From Verrucomicrobiota bacterium (GTDB lineage: Bacteria; Verrucomicrobiota; Verrucomicrobiia; Chthoniobacterales; UBA6821), in contig JAIOPL010000013.1 in assembly GCA_021413925.1 (NCBI GenBank), positions 196,504-260,503 of the forward strand: 64,000 nucleotides of DNA. The letters run 5' to 3'. A model generated the notes under the pieces. That model was not told where the DNA came from. It saw nothing but the letters and a program-made list of their open reading frames with translations, and searched no databases. Below, piece by piece: positions 34,393 through 43,443 of the stretch. The position numbers and the translations under genes were made by a program. Position 1 is the stretch's first letter; every line of letters starts with the position of its first letter.

Positions 34393-35588
34393 GGTGCGGT
34401 CCATGGAAAATAAGGTGCCTCACCCCCCTCTGCAAACGTTTCATCCAGTTCCAGAAATCCGGTGGAGCCGATCAATCCGGCGAAATCCCCGGAATTGGCA
34501 ACGGGCAAGGGACGCACCGACCCGTTGCTTTCCGCAACAACCGGAAGGAAGAGCGTCAGGCCGGGGGGGCGCACGAAGCCTCCGGAGAGTTTCATCCGGG
34601 GCGTTGCGACGGGAACCGATCCGCTCCAGCGATTAAGCGACGGAAGGAGATAGCGGTGGAGGCAGACCAGCGCTGAGACCGGGTTGCCGGGAAGACCGAA
34701 GATCACGGGACCGTCCGGCATGTTCCAGACCGCCATCGGCTTGCCGGGGCGCTGGGCAATGCCGTGCAGGAGGGACAGGGCGCCGAGTTGCCGGGCGATT
34801 TCGGGCACATGGTCCCGCTTTCCCTTGGAAACACCCCCAGTAAGGACGACCACGTCGTTGCGGGAGAGGATCCCTTCCAGCGCCATCCGGAGGGATTGCG
34901 GGTCATCGCGGAGGCATCCGGTCTCGGAGGGCGGATGCCCGGCCAGTTCCAGAGCCGAGGAAAGGGCGGCGATGTTGGTGCGGCGGATCTGCCCGGGTCC
35001 GGGCTTTTCCCCCACGGGCACCAACTCGTCACCCGTTCCGATCACCGCCACGCGAGGGAGCGCGGAGACCATCGGACGGTCGCACCCGCAGGCGGCCGCG
35101 ATGCTGATGGCGACCGGCCCCAGGCGGCTACCGGGACGGAGTAGGACCTCGCCGGCCCGATGATCGGATGCCCTGGCATGGATGAAGGCTCCTGCTTCTG
35201 GTGTCGCTTCCTCCGAGAGCGTGAGGGTTCCGTTTTCCAGACGGCACCATTCGTACGGCAGGATGCAGTCGGCTCCACGCGGCAGGATCGCCCCCGTCAT
35301 CACCTCCATCGCGGCACCCTCCTCCGAAGGAAGCACGGCACCCGCTTCTCCGGCGACCGCCATCCCGCAGATGCGAAAGCTTCTCCGGCCGGAACGGATC
35401 TCCGCGGCGCGGACCGCCGCCCCGTCCATCGTCACGCGGTCGAAGGGAGGAAAATCGTGATCAGCCTTAATCTCCTGACGCAGTATTCTTCCCGTAGCAC
35501 GTTCCAAATCGCAGGACTCCGCGGGAAAGGGCTTCCTCAGGGAAAGTATCAGGGTCTCGGCCCGCGAAGGCGTGATTAGTGATTTCAT
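34389..35588 (-). CDS. moeA: Molybdopterin molybdenumtransferase
   Basis: A 399-residue MoeA that inserts molybdate into adenylated molybdopterin. Signatures: DFPPFDRVTMDGAAVR, GEAGAVLPSEEGAAMEVMTGAILPRGADCILPYE, and in the catalytic domain VAVIGTGDEL, LTGGVSKGKRDHVP and FGLPGNPVSALVC. The ATG at 35588 was used; the frame is open a further 69 codons but would overlap the divergent moaA. No mog/moaB adenylyltransferase is seen nearby. Confidence 0.95.
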   Translation of the reverse strand: MKSLITPSRAETLILSLRKPFPAESCDLERATGRILRQEIKADHDFPPFDRVTMDGAAVRAAEIRSGRRSFRICGMAVAGEAGAVLPSEEGAAMEVMTGAILPRGADCILPYEWCRLENGTLTLSEEATPEAGAFIHARASDHRAGEVLLRPGSRLGPVAISIAAACGCDRPMVSALPRVAVIGTGDELVPVGEKPGPGQIRRTNIAALSSALELAGHPPSETGCLRDDPQSLRMALEGILSRNDVVVLTGGVSKGKRDHVPEIARQLGALSLLHGIAQRPGKPMAVWNMPDGPVIFGLPGNPVSALVCLHRYLLPSLNRWSGSVPVATPRMKLSGGFVRPPGLTLFLPVVAESNGSVRPLPVANSGDFAGLIGSTGFLELDETFAEGGEAPYFPWTAP

Positions 35589-35621
35589 GGAGGCAAAGGC
35601 GAAGGTAGCTTGCTGCATTCC

Positions 35622-36692
35622 ATGCCGGAAACAACAAAGAGACTGACGAACCGTGAACACCGGACAGGCCCGGAGGCCGCTCTGCCAAGCGATGCCTTGG
35701 GCCGTCCCGTCCATGACCTGCGCGTCTCGCTGACGGATCGTTGCAACCTCCGCTGCACCTACTGCATGCCGGCGGAGGTCTTCGGCGACGACCACGCCTT
35801 CCTGCTCAAGGAGGAACTCATCAGCCTCACGGAATTGGACCGGATCATCGGAGCCTTCGTCCGCTGCGGGGTGCGGAAGCTCCGCATCACGGGAGGGGAG
35901 CCGTTGCTGCGACCCGGCGTGGTGAAATTCCTGGAACGGCTCGGGAAATTCGAGCTCCTCGAGGATGTGGCCATGACAACCAACGGGCTCCTACTGCCCT
36001 CCTTCGCCCACCGTCTTGCGGGGGCAGGACTCCGGCGCGTCACCGTCAGCCTTGACGCGCTCGACCCGGCGGTCTTCGGTGCCATGAACGGCCGAGGGAA
36101 ACATCCCGACCTCGTGCTGGCGGGAATCGCCGCCGCGCGGGCCGCCGGACTCGGCGTCAAGGTGAACATGGTCGTCCAGCGCGGCATGAATGATTCGCAA
36201 ATCCTCCCCATGGCGCGCCACTTCAAAGAAGCCGGCATCACGCTGCGCTTCATCGAGTTCATGGATGTCGGCAATGTCAACGGGTGGAGCCCAGAATCGG
36301 TGGTGGGTGGAAGGGATATCCTGGATCTGATCGGCGCCGTGATGCCCTTCGAGCCTGTCTCTCCAGCCTACCGGGGCGAGGTGGCGGGCCGCTTCCGTTA
36401 CCTGGATGACCAAGTGGAGTTCGGCATCATCACCTCCGTCACCTCTCCCTTCTGCGGCGACTGCACGCGTGCCCGGCTTTCCGCCGACGGCCGCCTCTTC
36501 ACCTGCCTCTTCGCCACACAGGGGCACGACCTGCTCGGGGAAATCCGCGCCCGCAATCCCAACGACGAGGAACTTTACCGGATGATTGCCGGCCTCTGGC
36601 GGGCACGTTCGGACCGCTATTCGGAGCTGCGGGCCCTCTCGGCTTCGGGGGAAGGGCCGCCAAAGGTCGAGATGTCCTTCATTGGGGGATGA
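35622..36692 (+). CDS. moaA: GTP 3',8-cyclase
   Basis: A 356-residue radical SAM enzyme starting molybdenum-cofactor synthesis. The SAM cluster cysteines are in RCNLRCTYCMP (C-x3-C-x2-C), with RITGGEPLLRPGV following. The C-terminal GTP-binding cluster cysteines are in FCGDCTRARLSADGRLFTC, and the essential GG C-terminus is present (SFIGG). The ATG at 35622 is preferred to a TTG four codons earlier. It is divergent from moeA with only 33 bases between the starts, so the promoters must overlap the coding regions. Confidence 0.96.
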   Translation: MPETTKRLTNREHRTGPEAALPSDALGRPVHDLRVSLTDRCNLRCTYCMPAEVFGDDHAFLLKEELISLTELDRIIGAFVRCGVRKLRITGGEPLLRPGVVKFLERLGKFELLEDVAMTTNGLLLPSFAHRLAGAGLRRVTVSLDALDPAVFGAMNGRGKHPDLVLAGIAAARAAGLGVKVNMVVQRGMNDSQILPMARHFKEAGITLRFIEFMDVGNVNGWSPESVVGGRDILDLIGAVMPFEPVSPAYRGEVAGRFRYLDDQVEFGIITSVTSPFCGDCTRARLSADGRLFTCLFATQGHDLLGEIRARNPNDEELYRMIAGLWRARSDRYSELRALSASGEGPPKVEMSFIGG

Positions 36693-36699
36693 TGAAGTA

Positions 36700-37458
36700 A
36701 TGACCCCGCTGCTCCCCGCGTTGTTTTTTTTCGTCGCCCTGGTCTACTCAAGTGTCGGCTTTGCCGGAGGCTCCTCCTATCTGGCGCTCCTGCAGATTCA
36801 CGGGACGCCCTCCCATCTCCTGCCGCTCATTTCTCTGGGATGCAATCTCATCGTCTCCGCACAGGGATTCGCACAGTTTGCAAGGGCCGGCCATTTCTCG
36901 CTGCGCCGCAGTCTGCCTTTTGTCGCGCTCTCGGTTCCCGCGGCGTATCTCGGCGGTCTTTACCCGATCCGGGAAAAGACCTTCTTTCTCCTGCTCGCCC
37001 TGTCGCTCAGCGCCGCGGGAATTCTCCTGCTGGTGCCGCTCAAGCCGGGCAAACCCGTCGAGACCCCGTTCCGCCGCCTGATGGGTCGCTTCGGGCCGCT
37101 GCTTGGTGCACCGCTCGGTCTCCTCTCGGGAATCGTCGGCATCGGGGGCGGCATCTTTCTAGCCCCCATCCTACATCTTGCGCGATGGGCCCCGGAACGC
37201 GAGATCGCGGCCCTTGCCGCTTGTTTTATTTTCACCAACAGCATCTCGGGACTGGCGGGGCAGCTTCAGAAGCAGGGGTGGCACCCCACCGGACTTGAGG
37301 CCTACTGGCTGCTTCCCTTCGCGGTGCTCGCCGGGGGATTGATCGGCGCCCGCTCCGGCGCTCTCCTGCTTCCAGCGGTCAGGATCCGTCAGATCACCGG
37401 ACTGCTCGTGATTCTTGTAGCCTTCAATCTCTGGATGAAGATCCTCCGCATGGCTTAA
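36700..37458 (+). CDS. TauE/SafE (TSUP) family membrane permease
   Basis: A 252-residue protein with about eight hydrophobic segments and two TSUP-like halves. FFVALVYSSVGFAGGSSYLALL opens the first half, and LGAPLGLLSGIVGIGGGIFLAP opens the second (the GxGGG-type repeat of the family). The family exports sulfite, sulfoacetate and related anions or takes up thiosulfate-type compounds. It is 7 bases after moaA, so co-transcribed; a link between sulfur anions and the cofactor genes is plausible but unproven. Confidence 0.88.
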   Translation: MTPLLPALFFFVALVYSSVGFAGGSSYLALLQIHGTPSHLLPLISLGCNLIVSAQGFAQFARAGHFSLRRSLPFVALSVPAAYLGGLYPIREKTFFLLLALSLSAAGILLLVPLKPGKPVETPFRRLMGRFGPLLGAPLGLLSGIVGIGGGIFLAPILHLARWAPEREIAALAACFIFTNSISGLAGQLQKQGWHPTGLEAYWLLPFAVLAGGLIGARSGALLLPAVRIRQITGLLVILVAFNLWMKILRMA

Positions 37459-37480
37459 GAAATGACCGAATTGCGGCGCC

Positions 37481-38386
37481 TCACCAATAGATGCGCGGGG
37501 CGATTTCTGGGGGAAGCGGATTCGGTGGCGGCGGCTCACTCCTTAGCAGGGAGCGCCGCACCAGCGTGGGGGATTTCCCGTAAACGCGGGTGAAGCAGCG
37601 CGTGAAGTAGAGTGGGTTCTCGAAGCCGCAGCGGTCGGCGATCTCCTTCACCGCAAGCCCGGACCGACCTAGCAGAGCGAGCGCAAGCTGAAGCTTGAGT
37701 AGCCGGAATGTCTCCATAGGCGAATGTCCGAGCGACTTCTGGAAGAGGCGGCAGAGATGCTTCCCGGTCACGCCCGACCGTGCCGCAAGCTCCCCCAACT
37801 GGAGTACCCTCCCCGGCTTGATGTCGAGGATCTCCCTCATCAGGTTGAGCGAGGTGTGGACGGGATCAGGGAGGCGTGCGCCGATGGAGAGCCCACTGTC
37901 GTGCGTGGGCTTGAGAAGGACCGTCATCAGACACTGCAGGAAACGGCTCTCCTCGGCACCAGCTTTCAGCGTGGGCCAGTCCGACTCCCCTTGCGTGGCG
38001 ATGTTCTCGAGCAGGTGCCTCAGCATCGGAGTGACGACCTCCGGGGGATTGGCCAGGAAGACGGGCCACTCCCGCGGATCGGGCCAGTCGGAGGGGATCG
38101 TGGCGATGTCGAAATGGACATAGGCATGTCGTGTCGCGATGCGGCGGTCCCACCGGTAGGACTCCCGGAAACCGGGGCGGGCCAGGATCACGCTCCCGGG
38201 CGGAGCCTGATGCTCCTCGTCATCATGTCGGTAGGTCGCTGTCCCCTCGATCATGAGCACCAACTCGTAGTCCTTCAGGGTCCGTGGAACCAGGCGGTCG
38301 CCCGGACGGTAATGGACCACTCCCCCGTAGAGATATTTCAGAACGAGGGCATCCCGGGGTGAGGTCTTGATGTCCTTATAGGGCAT
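37481..38386 (-). CDS. AraC-family transcriptional regulator
   Basis: A 301-residue regulator. Residues ~20-110 form a cupin-like sugar-sensing domain (HYRPGDRLVPRTLKDYELVLM, GSVILARPGFRESYRWD). The last ~100 residues are the double helix-turn-helix: LGELAARSGVTGKHLCRLFQKSLG and the second LAVKEIADRCGFENPLYFTRCFTRVYGKSP. It is divergent from the three-part oxygenase and epimerase genes, which it probably controls, with sugar or polyol as inducer (inference). The C-terminal tail is proline-rich. An earlier ATG 14 codons upstream is possible. Confidence 0.9.
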   Translation of the reverse strand: MPYKDIKTSPRDALVLKYLYGGVVHYRPGDRLVPRTLKDYELVLMIEGTATYRHDDEEHQAPPGSVILARPGFRESYRWDRRIATRHAYVHFDIATIPSDWPDPREWPVFLANPPEVVTPMLRHLLENIATQGESDWPTLKAGAEESRFLQCLMTVLLKPTHDSGLSIGARLPDPVHTSLNLMREILDIKPGRVLQLGELAARSGVTGKHLCRLFQKSLGHSPMETFRLLKLQLALALLGRSGLAVKEIADRCGFENPLYFTRCFTRVYGKSPTLVRRSLLRSEPPPPNPLPPEIAPRIYW

Positions 38387-38540
38387 AATGAATGCCTGCA
38401 AACTGGCACATTTTATCGAGGCATCCAAGAAACGATGCGAATTTCGTGCATGTTTTCACGACTCCTGACCATTGGCGAAACTCACGGAGGGACTAGCTTG
38501 ATGCCAGAACTCACCTCACATCCCCCCATCCCCCACCACC
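38387..38540. promoter_or_regulatory. Divergent control region, AraC regulator / oxygenase fusion
   Basis: The 154-base gap between divergent genes, where AraC-type operators would be expected. It contains AT-rich parts (about 38400-38460), including GCGAATTTCGTGC, and ends in a C/A-rich leader without a Shine-Dalgarno sequence just before the ATG at 38541. No certain operator was identified. Confidence 0.4.
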
Positions 38541-40829
38541 ATGAGCACCGACCACGCAACCGCCGTCATCTCCAAACCGCCGACCAAGCTCGACTACAGC
38601 CTGACCGGTGAAAATGCCGCGCGCGCCGTCGAGCGCGGCCTCGCCGAAGCGGACTGGTACCAATGCCCCATTCCCCGGGCGACGATGAGGAAGTTGCTGG
38701 AGCGTCGCGACGGACCAGCGATCCGCGACACGATCCTCTGGTTCGCCCTGATCCTTGGTGCCGGATACACCACGTTCGAGCTCTGGGGTACCTGGGGGGC
38801 GCTCCTTCCCTACATGGTGTATGCGGTCCTCTACGCCTCCACCTCCGACTCGCGCTGGCATGAGGCGGGCCACGGCACGGCCTTCAAGACCGACTGGATG
38901 AACAATGCCCTCTACGAGGTCGCCTCCTTCATGGTCATGCGCGAGTCAACCGTCTGGCGCTGGAGCCATGCCCGTCATCACAGCGACACGATCATCGTCG
39001 GCCGCGATCCCGAAATCGCTGTCCCGCGCCCACCCGACATCGCCGGGATCATCAAGGCCTTCTTCAACCTTCCGGTCTATCCGAAGTATTTCAAACACAT
39101 CCTCATGCACGCGTTCGGACGGATGAGCGCCGACGAGAAAACCTACATCCCCGAGAGCGAGTTTCCCAAGATCTACGGCAAGGCACGGATCTATGTCCTT
39201 ATCTACGCCTCGGTCATCGCCCTCGCGATTGCGACCCACAGCATCCTGCCACTCCTGTTCGTAGGCCTGGCCAACATCGTCGGCTCGTGGCTCATGGTCG
39301 TCTACGGACTGACCCAGCATGCGGGCCTTGCGGAGAACGTCCTCGATCACCGCCTTAACTGCCGCACCGTCCGGATGAACTTCATCAATCGGTATCTCTA
39401 CTGGAACATGAACTACCACGTGGAGCACCACATGTTCCCGCTCGTTCCCTACCATGCGCTCCCGCGCCTTCATCAGGCCGTGAAGGAGGATATGCCGACA
39501 CCCTACCGGAGCCTCCTCCATGCCTGGAGCGAGATCATTCCCTCCGTCCTCCGTCAGGTGAAGGATCCCGCCTATCACGTGAAGCGCAAGCTGCCCGAAC
39601 CGAAGGCGCGTCTGCAGGAGGGCCTCCACGTCAACGACGCACAACCCGATGCCGAGGGATGGATCGAGGTCTGCTCCGCGCAGGATCTCGGCCCGGCCGA
39701 CGTGATTCGCTTCGACCACGGCAAGAAGACCTACGCCCTCTACCGCGACGAGCGGGGGGCGCTCTTCGCCACCGACGGCATCTGCACCCATGGTAACACC
39801 CACCTTGCCGACGGCCTCGTCAAGGGATCGATCATCGAGTGCCCCAAGCACAACGGACGCTTCAACCTCGCCGACGGATCCCCCGCGCGTCCGCCGATCT
39901 GCCGCGGACTGGCCACCTACCCTCTGGAGGAACGCAACGGCCGCCTTCGTCTCAACATCGCACGGATCGGTGGTGCCGGGGCTCCCCACCAGAAGACCTA
40001 CACCCTGCGCGTCGTCAGCAACCGAAGTGTGGCCACCTTCATCAAGGAACTCGTCCTTGAACCGGTCGATCCCTCCGGGAAGATCGCCTTCACCCCCGGC
40101 GACTACCTCCAGCTCGACATCCCCTCCTATGAGACGATCCGATTCCGGGAGTTCGATATTCCCGAACCGTACGCATCGGTCTGGGAAGCCCAGCACGTCT
40201 TCGACCTCGTCGCGCGGAATCCCGAAGGCGGCCGTCGTAACAACTACTCGCTGGCCTCCAACCAGCAAACCGAGCGGACCCTCCGCTTCAATGTCCGCAT
40301 CGCCACGCCGCCACCCGGACAGGACTGCCCTCCCGGCGTCGGTTCCGCCTATGTCTTCAACCTCAAGCCCGGTGACACCGTTACCGCGATCGGCTCCTTC
40401 GGCGACTTCCATATCAAGCCGACGCAGCGCGAGATGGTCTACATCGGCGGAGGCGCCGGGATGGCCCCGCTGCGCTCCCATCTCTCCCATCTCTTCGAGA
40501 CGGAGAAGACCGCACGCAAGGTCAGCTTCTGGTACGGGGCCCGTTCACGTCAGGAGATCTACTACGGCGACTACTTCGAGACCCTCGCCAAGGAACACCC
40601 CAATTTCGACTTTCACCTCGCCCTCTCCTCACCGCTTCCCGAGGATGACTGGAAGGGGCTTCAGGGCTTCATCCACGAAGTCGTGCTGGAACGCCACCTT
40701 AAGGATCATCCGAATCCCAAAGGCCTCGAATACTACCTCTGCGGCCCCCCGATGATGGTCAAGGCCTGCACCAAGATGCTCGCCGACCTCGGCGTTCCCG
40801 CTAACCAGATCGCCTACGACGAGTTTTGA
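38541..40829 (+). CDS. Three-domain oxygenase: desaturase-like di-iron, Rieske and NqrF-like reductase
   Basis: A 762-residue single-chain oxygenase. Residues ~60-345: membrane fatty-acid-desaturase-like domain with the histidine boxes HEAGH (107-111), HARHH (143-147) and HVEHH (293-297), and hydrophobic stretches at ~65-100 and ~215-260. Residues ~372-475: Rieske 2Fe-2S domain, C415-x-H417 and C434-x2-H437. Residues ~485-762: FAD/NADH reductase with NNYSLAS, YIGGGAGMAPLRSHLSHL and YYLCGPPMMVKACTKML, very like the reductase half of NqrF. The three parts correspond to the MocD, MocE and MocF proteins of rhizopine O-demethylation. A self-sufficient O-demethylase or hydroxylase is inferred; true lipid desaturation is the main alternative. 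Translationally coupled to an aldose epimerase. Confidence 0.88.
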   Translation: MSTDHATAVISKPPTKLDYSLTGENAARAVERGLAEADWYQCPIPRATMRKLLERRDGPAIRDTILWFALILGAGYTTFELWGTWGALLPYMVYAVLYASTSDSRWHEAGHGTAFKTDWMNNALYEVASFMVMRESTVWRWSHARHHSDTIIVGRDPEIAVPRPPDIAGIIKAFFNLPVYPKYFKHILMHAFGRMSADEKTYIPESEFPKIYGKARIYVLIYASVIALAIATHSILPLLFVGLANIVGSWLMVVYGLTQHAGLAENVLDHRLNCRTVRMNFINRYLYWNMNYHVEHHMFPLVPYHALPRLHQAVKEDMPTPYRSLLHAWSEIIPSVLRQVKDPAYHVKRKLPEPKARLQEGLHVNDAQPDAEGWIEVCSAQDLGPADVIRFDHGKKTYALYRDERGALFATDGICTHGNTHLADGLVKGSIIECPKHNGRFNLADGSPARPPICRGLATYPLEERNGRLRLNIARIGGAGAPHQKTYTLRVVSNRSVATFIKELVLEPVDPSGKIAFTPGDYLQLDIPSYETIRFREFDIPEPYASVWEAQHVFDLVARNPEGGRRNNYSLASNQQTERTLRFNVRIATPPPGQDCPPGVGSAYVFNLKPGDTVTAIGSFGDFHIKPTQREMVYIGGGAGMAPLRSHLSHLFETEKTARKVSFWYGARSRQEIYYGDYFETLAKEHPNFDFHLALSSPLPEDDWKGLQGFIHEVVLERHLKDHPNPKGLEYYLCGPPMMVKACTKMLADLGVPANQIAYDEF

Positions 40830-41887
40830 GCGCCCATCCTTCCATCACCCGCTCACCCTTCGGCCGACTCCCGGACGGCCGTTCCGTCGAGCGCTTCACC
40901 CTGGCGAATGGCAAGGGACTCGAATGCGACATCATCACCTACGGGGGCATCGTCACCGCCCTCCGTGTCCCATTTCGCGAAGGAAAAACCATCGATGTGG
41001 TGCTGGGATTCGATCATCTGGAGGATTACCTCGATCCTCACCCCTGCTTCGGCACCTTGGTCGGCCGGGTAGCCGGACGAATCAGCGGAGGAAGATTCAC
41101 CCTCGACGGCAAGGAGTATCCCCTGACCCTCAACGATGCCCCCAACCACCTGCATGGCGGACCGGAGGGATTCGACAAGCGGCTCTGGAATGCTGAACAG
41201 TTGGTTCCCTCGGCCGATGAGGCCGCCCTGCGTCTCACCTACCTGAGCCCCGATGGCGAGGAGGGGTACCCCGGCAACCTGCGCGTGGAGGTCACCTATG
41301 CCGTGACTGTTCGGAATGAACTTGTGATCCGCTACAGCGCGGAAACCGACCATGCCACCCCGCTGAGTCTCACCAACCACTCCTACTTCAACCTCACCGG
41401 CGAGGGGAGCGGGGACATGCTCAGCCAGACGCTTCAGGTTTTCTCAGACGAGATCGCCGCCACCGACGATACCATGACACTGCTTGGAACCAAGAGCGCC
41501 GTCGCCAGTCAGGGAAACGACTTAAACACTCCGCGCCTCCTCGGTGAAGCCATCCCCCGCCTTCTCAATCAACACGGGGACAACCACTTCATCCGCCGCT
41601 CCTCACCCGGGGAACTCGTGCCGGCCGCCATCCTCGCCGACCCGGCGAGCGGGCTCACCATGACGGCCCTCACCACCCAGGACTGCGTGCAGGTTTTCAG
41701 CGCAACCATCCTCGACGGCTCACTGACCGGGAAGTCAGGGCGGCCCTACGAGAAGCACGCGGGACTCTGCCTAGAGTGCCAGGGATGCCCGGGGGCGGTG
41801 CACACGCCCTTATTGGGTGACATCATTCTCCGACCCGGAAACCGCTACGATCAGACCACCATCTACCGATTTGCGGTGATGGCATGA
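40826..41887 (+). CDS. galM: Aldose 1-epimerase (galactose mutarotase)
   Basis: A 353-residue mutarotase that interconverts alpha and beta anomers of aldoses. Conserved parts: FGTLVGRVAGRISGGRFTLDGKEY, NHLHGGPEGFDKRLW (active-site His), TNHSYFNLTGEG (second His), DNHFIR and the late CLECQGCPGAVH, where the catalytic Glu lies. It starts at a TTG that overlaps the stop of the preceding oxygenase gene as TTGA, a sign of coupling. This ties the oxygenase to sugar metabolism. Confidence 0.93.
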   Translation: MSAHPSITRSPFGRLPDGRSVERFTLANGKGLECDIITYGGIVTALRVPFREGKTIDVVLGFDHLEDYLDPHPCFGTLVGRVAGRISGGRFTLDGKEYPLTLNDAPNHLHGGPEGFDKRLWNAEQLVPSADEAALRLTYLSPDGEEGYPGNLRVEVTYAVTVRNELVIRYSAETDHATPLSLTNHSYFNLTGEGSGDMLSQTLQVFSDEIAATDDTMTLLGTKSAVASQGNDLNTPRLLGEAIPRLLNQHGDNHFIRRSSPGELVPAAILADPASGLTMTALTTQDCVQVFSATILDGSLTGKSGRPYEKHAGLCLECQGCPGAVHTPLLGDIILRPGNRYDQTTIYRFAVMA

Positions 41888-41911
41888 TGGCATGACGCCC
41901 GCCTCTTCCGC

Positions 41912-43312
41912 TCACCCCTTCCAGCCGAAGAACTTCCGTGACTTGATGATCTCGGCCACGCGCGGAGGGACCATCCCTTCCCAGGAGGCATCCCCCTGCT
42001 GGATTTTGGCAATCACGTCGACCGACTTGATGCCGAGGTAATCGAGTTTGCAGCCAGCCATCGGGACGATGAAGCGATTCTCCAGCAGGTACGCATAGAG
42101 CGCCTGCAACCCAGGCTCCACGCGGTAGGAGGAGGCCTCGAGGATGTGACCCTTCTCATCCTGTGTCGGGTAGACGTAGAGACGGACCCCCTTTTTGAAG
42201 AGACGCCCCAGCCCCTCGAGGATCCCTCCATCGAGATTGACGTAGTATTTTTCATCGAAGATCTCGTGGAGCGTCGGCACTCCCAGCGGCAAGCCGATGG
42301 ATCGGTCCGTGTAGCGGCGGAGATACTGGATGAGGCGGTAATACTCGCCGTAGTTGGAGATGAGCACCGTGCGCCCGAGAGCCCCGAGCATGTCGACGCG
42401 GTCGAGGAAATCCTGAAGGTCGAGCTGCCCGCTGCGCATCAGGTGCTTCATCGTGATCTCGTGCAGGATCTCGGGCTGCTCGCCGGCGAGATCCTCCTCG
42501 GTGAGGAACATCGTCTGGGCGCAGGTCAGCATGTCATAGGCGACGTTGGTGACGGGACGGAAGCTTCCGCGCTCAACAAGGAGAGGCTTGCGGTAGAAGA
42601 TGTCGGCCGCCTGGATGACCTCGCCGTCGCCACGGAAAAGCACCGCCTGGGCCAGTCCCTGGGTCACGAGCTCGAGGCACATGATACGGTTGTCGAGCAT
42701 GGCAAAGTCGGGTCCCGAGAATCGGATCATGTCGATCTCGATGCGACTGGAATCAAGATCGTCCAACAGGGATGAGATGAAGGCCTTCGGATCCCTGCGG
42801 AGAAAATAGGCCCCGTGGATCAGGTTCAGGCCGACGATGCCGAGGGCCTCCTGCTGTTCAAGGTTCTCCTCATCGAGCATGCGGACATGCATGATGATCT
42901 CGTTGGGCTGAGTACGGGGATGACTCTGGAAGCGGATTCCCATCCATCCGTGCGATTCGTTGAGCGTCTTGTAGGAGCGGGCTGCAACAGTGTCTGCAAA
43001 GGCAAAGAAGGTGCGCTCGGCTCCGACCTTCTCGTCCAGACGTTCGATCAGCAGATCGTACTCATGGTCGAGCATCTCGCCTAGGCGCTGACGACTGACA
43101 AAGCGCGTGCTCTTCCCGTAGATCGCGTCCGAGAAGGTCATGTCGTAGGCGGAGATCGTCTTGGCGACTGTCCCGGCGGCTCCCCCGACATGGAAGAAAC
43201 GTCGGGCCACTTCCTGACCAGCCCCGATCTCGGCGAATGTACCGTAGATCGGCTTGGACATGTTGATCTCGAAGGCCTTCTTATTCGCTTTCAGGTCGAT
43301 CGGATTGAGCAT
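41912..43312 (-). CDS. Conserved protein of unknown function (466 aa)
   Basis: I do not assign a function. It is soluble, without signal peptide or membrane segments. Notable conserved-looking stretches: YGTFAEIGAGQEVARRFFHVGGAAGTVAKTISAYDMTFSDA near the start (residues ~23-63), GLNLIHGAYFL, EIDMIRFSGPDF, and LISNYGEYYRLIQYLRRYT in the second half, ending SRKFFGWKG. Composition matches its neighbours. I recall related proteins being given various unrelated names in databases, so such labels should not be trusted. It converges with galM and stands alone on its strand. Confidence 0.8.
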   Translation of the reverse strand: MLNPIDLKANKKAFEINMSKPIYGTFAEIGAGQEVARRFFHVGGAAGTVAKTISAYDMTFSDAIYGKSTRFVSRQRLGEMLDHEYDLLIERLDEKVGAERTFFAFADTVAARSYKTLNESHGWMGIRFQSHPRTQPNEIIMHVRMLDEENLEQQEALGIVGLNLIHGAYFLRRDPKAFISSLLDDLDSSRIEIDMIRFSGPDFAMLDNRIMCLELVTQGLAQAVLFRGDGEVIQAADIFYRKPLLVERGSFRPVTNVAYDMLTCAQTMFLTEEDLAGEQPEILHEITMKHLMRSGQLDLQDFLDRVDMLGALGRTVLISNYGEYYRLIQYLRRYTDRSIGLPLGVPTLHEIFDEKYYVNLDGGILEGLGRLFKKGVRLYVYPTQDEKGHILEASSYRVEPGLQALYAYLLENRFIVPMAGCKLDYLGIKSVDVIAKIQQGDASWEGMVPPRVAEIIKSRKFFGWKG

Positions 43313-43443
43313 GTAGAATTTCTAGAGAAGCCCTCCCCGTATGACTAGGCAATCCGTGTGGCATTTTCGAAACATGGGTCGGCGATTTTTCTCCGCGATC
43401 AGCGGGAGAGTTATCTTTTTCTTTAGAGCACCATTTTTCTCCC

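Noticed and set aside
38946..40490. Minus-strand open frame (514 codons) opposite the three-domain oxygenase
   Set aside because: It lies wholly antisense to a gene with clear histidine boxes, Rieske and reductase motifs; low-complexity acidic translation.
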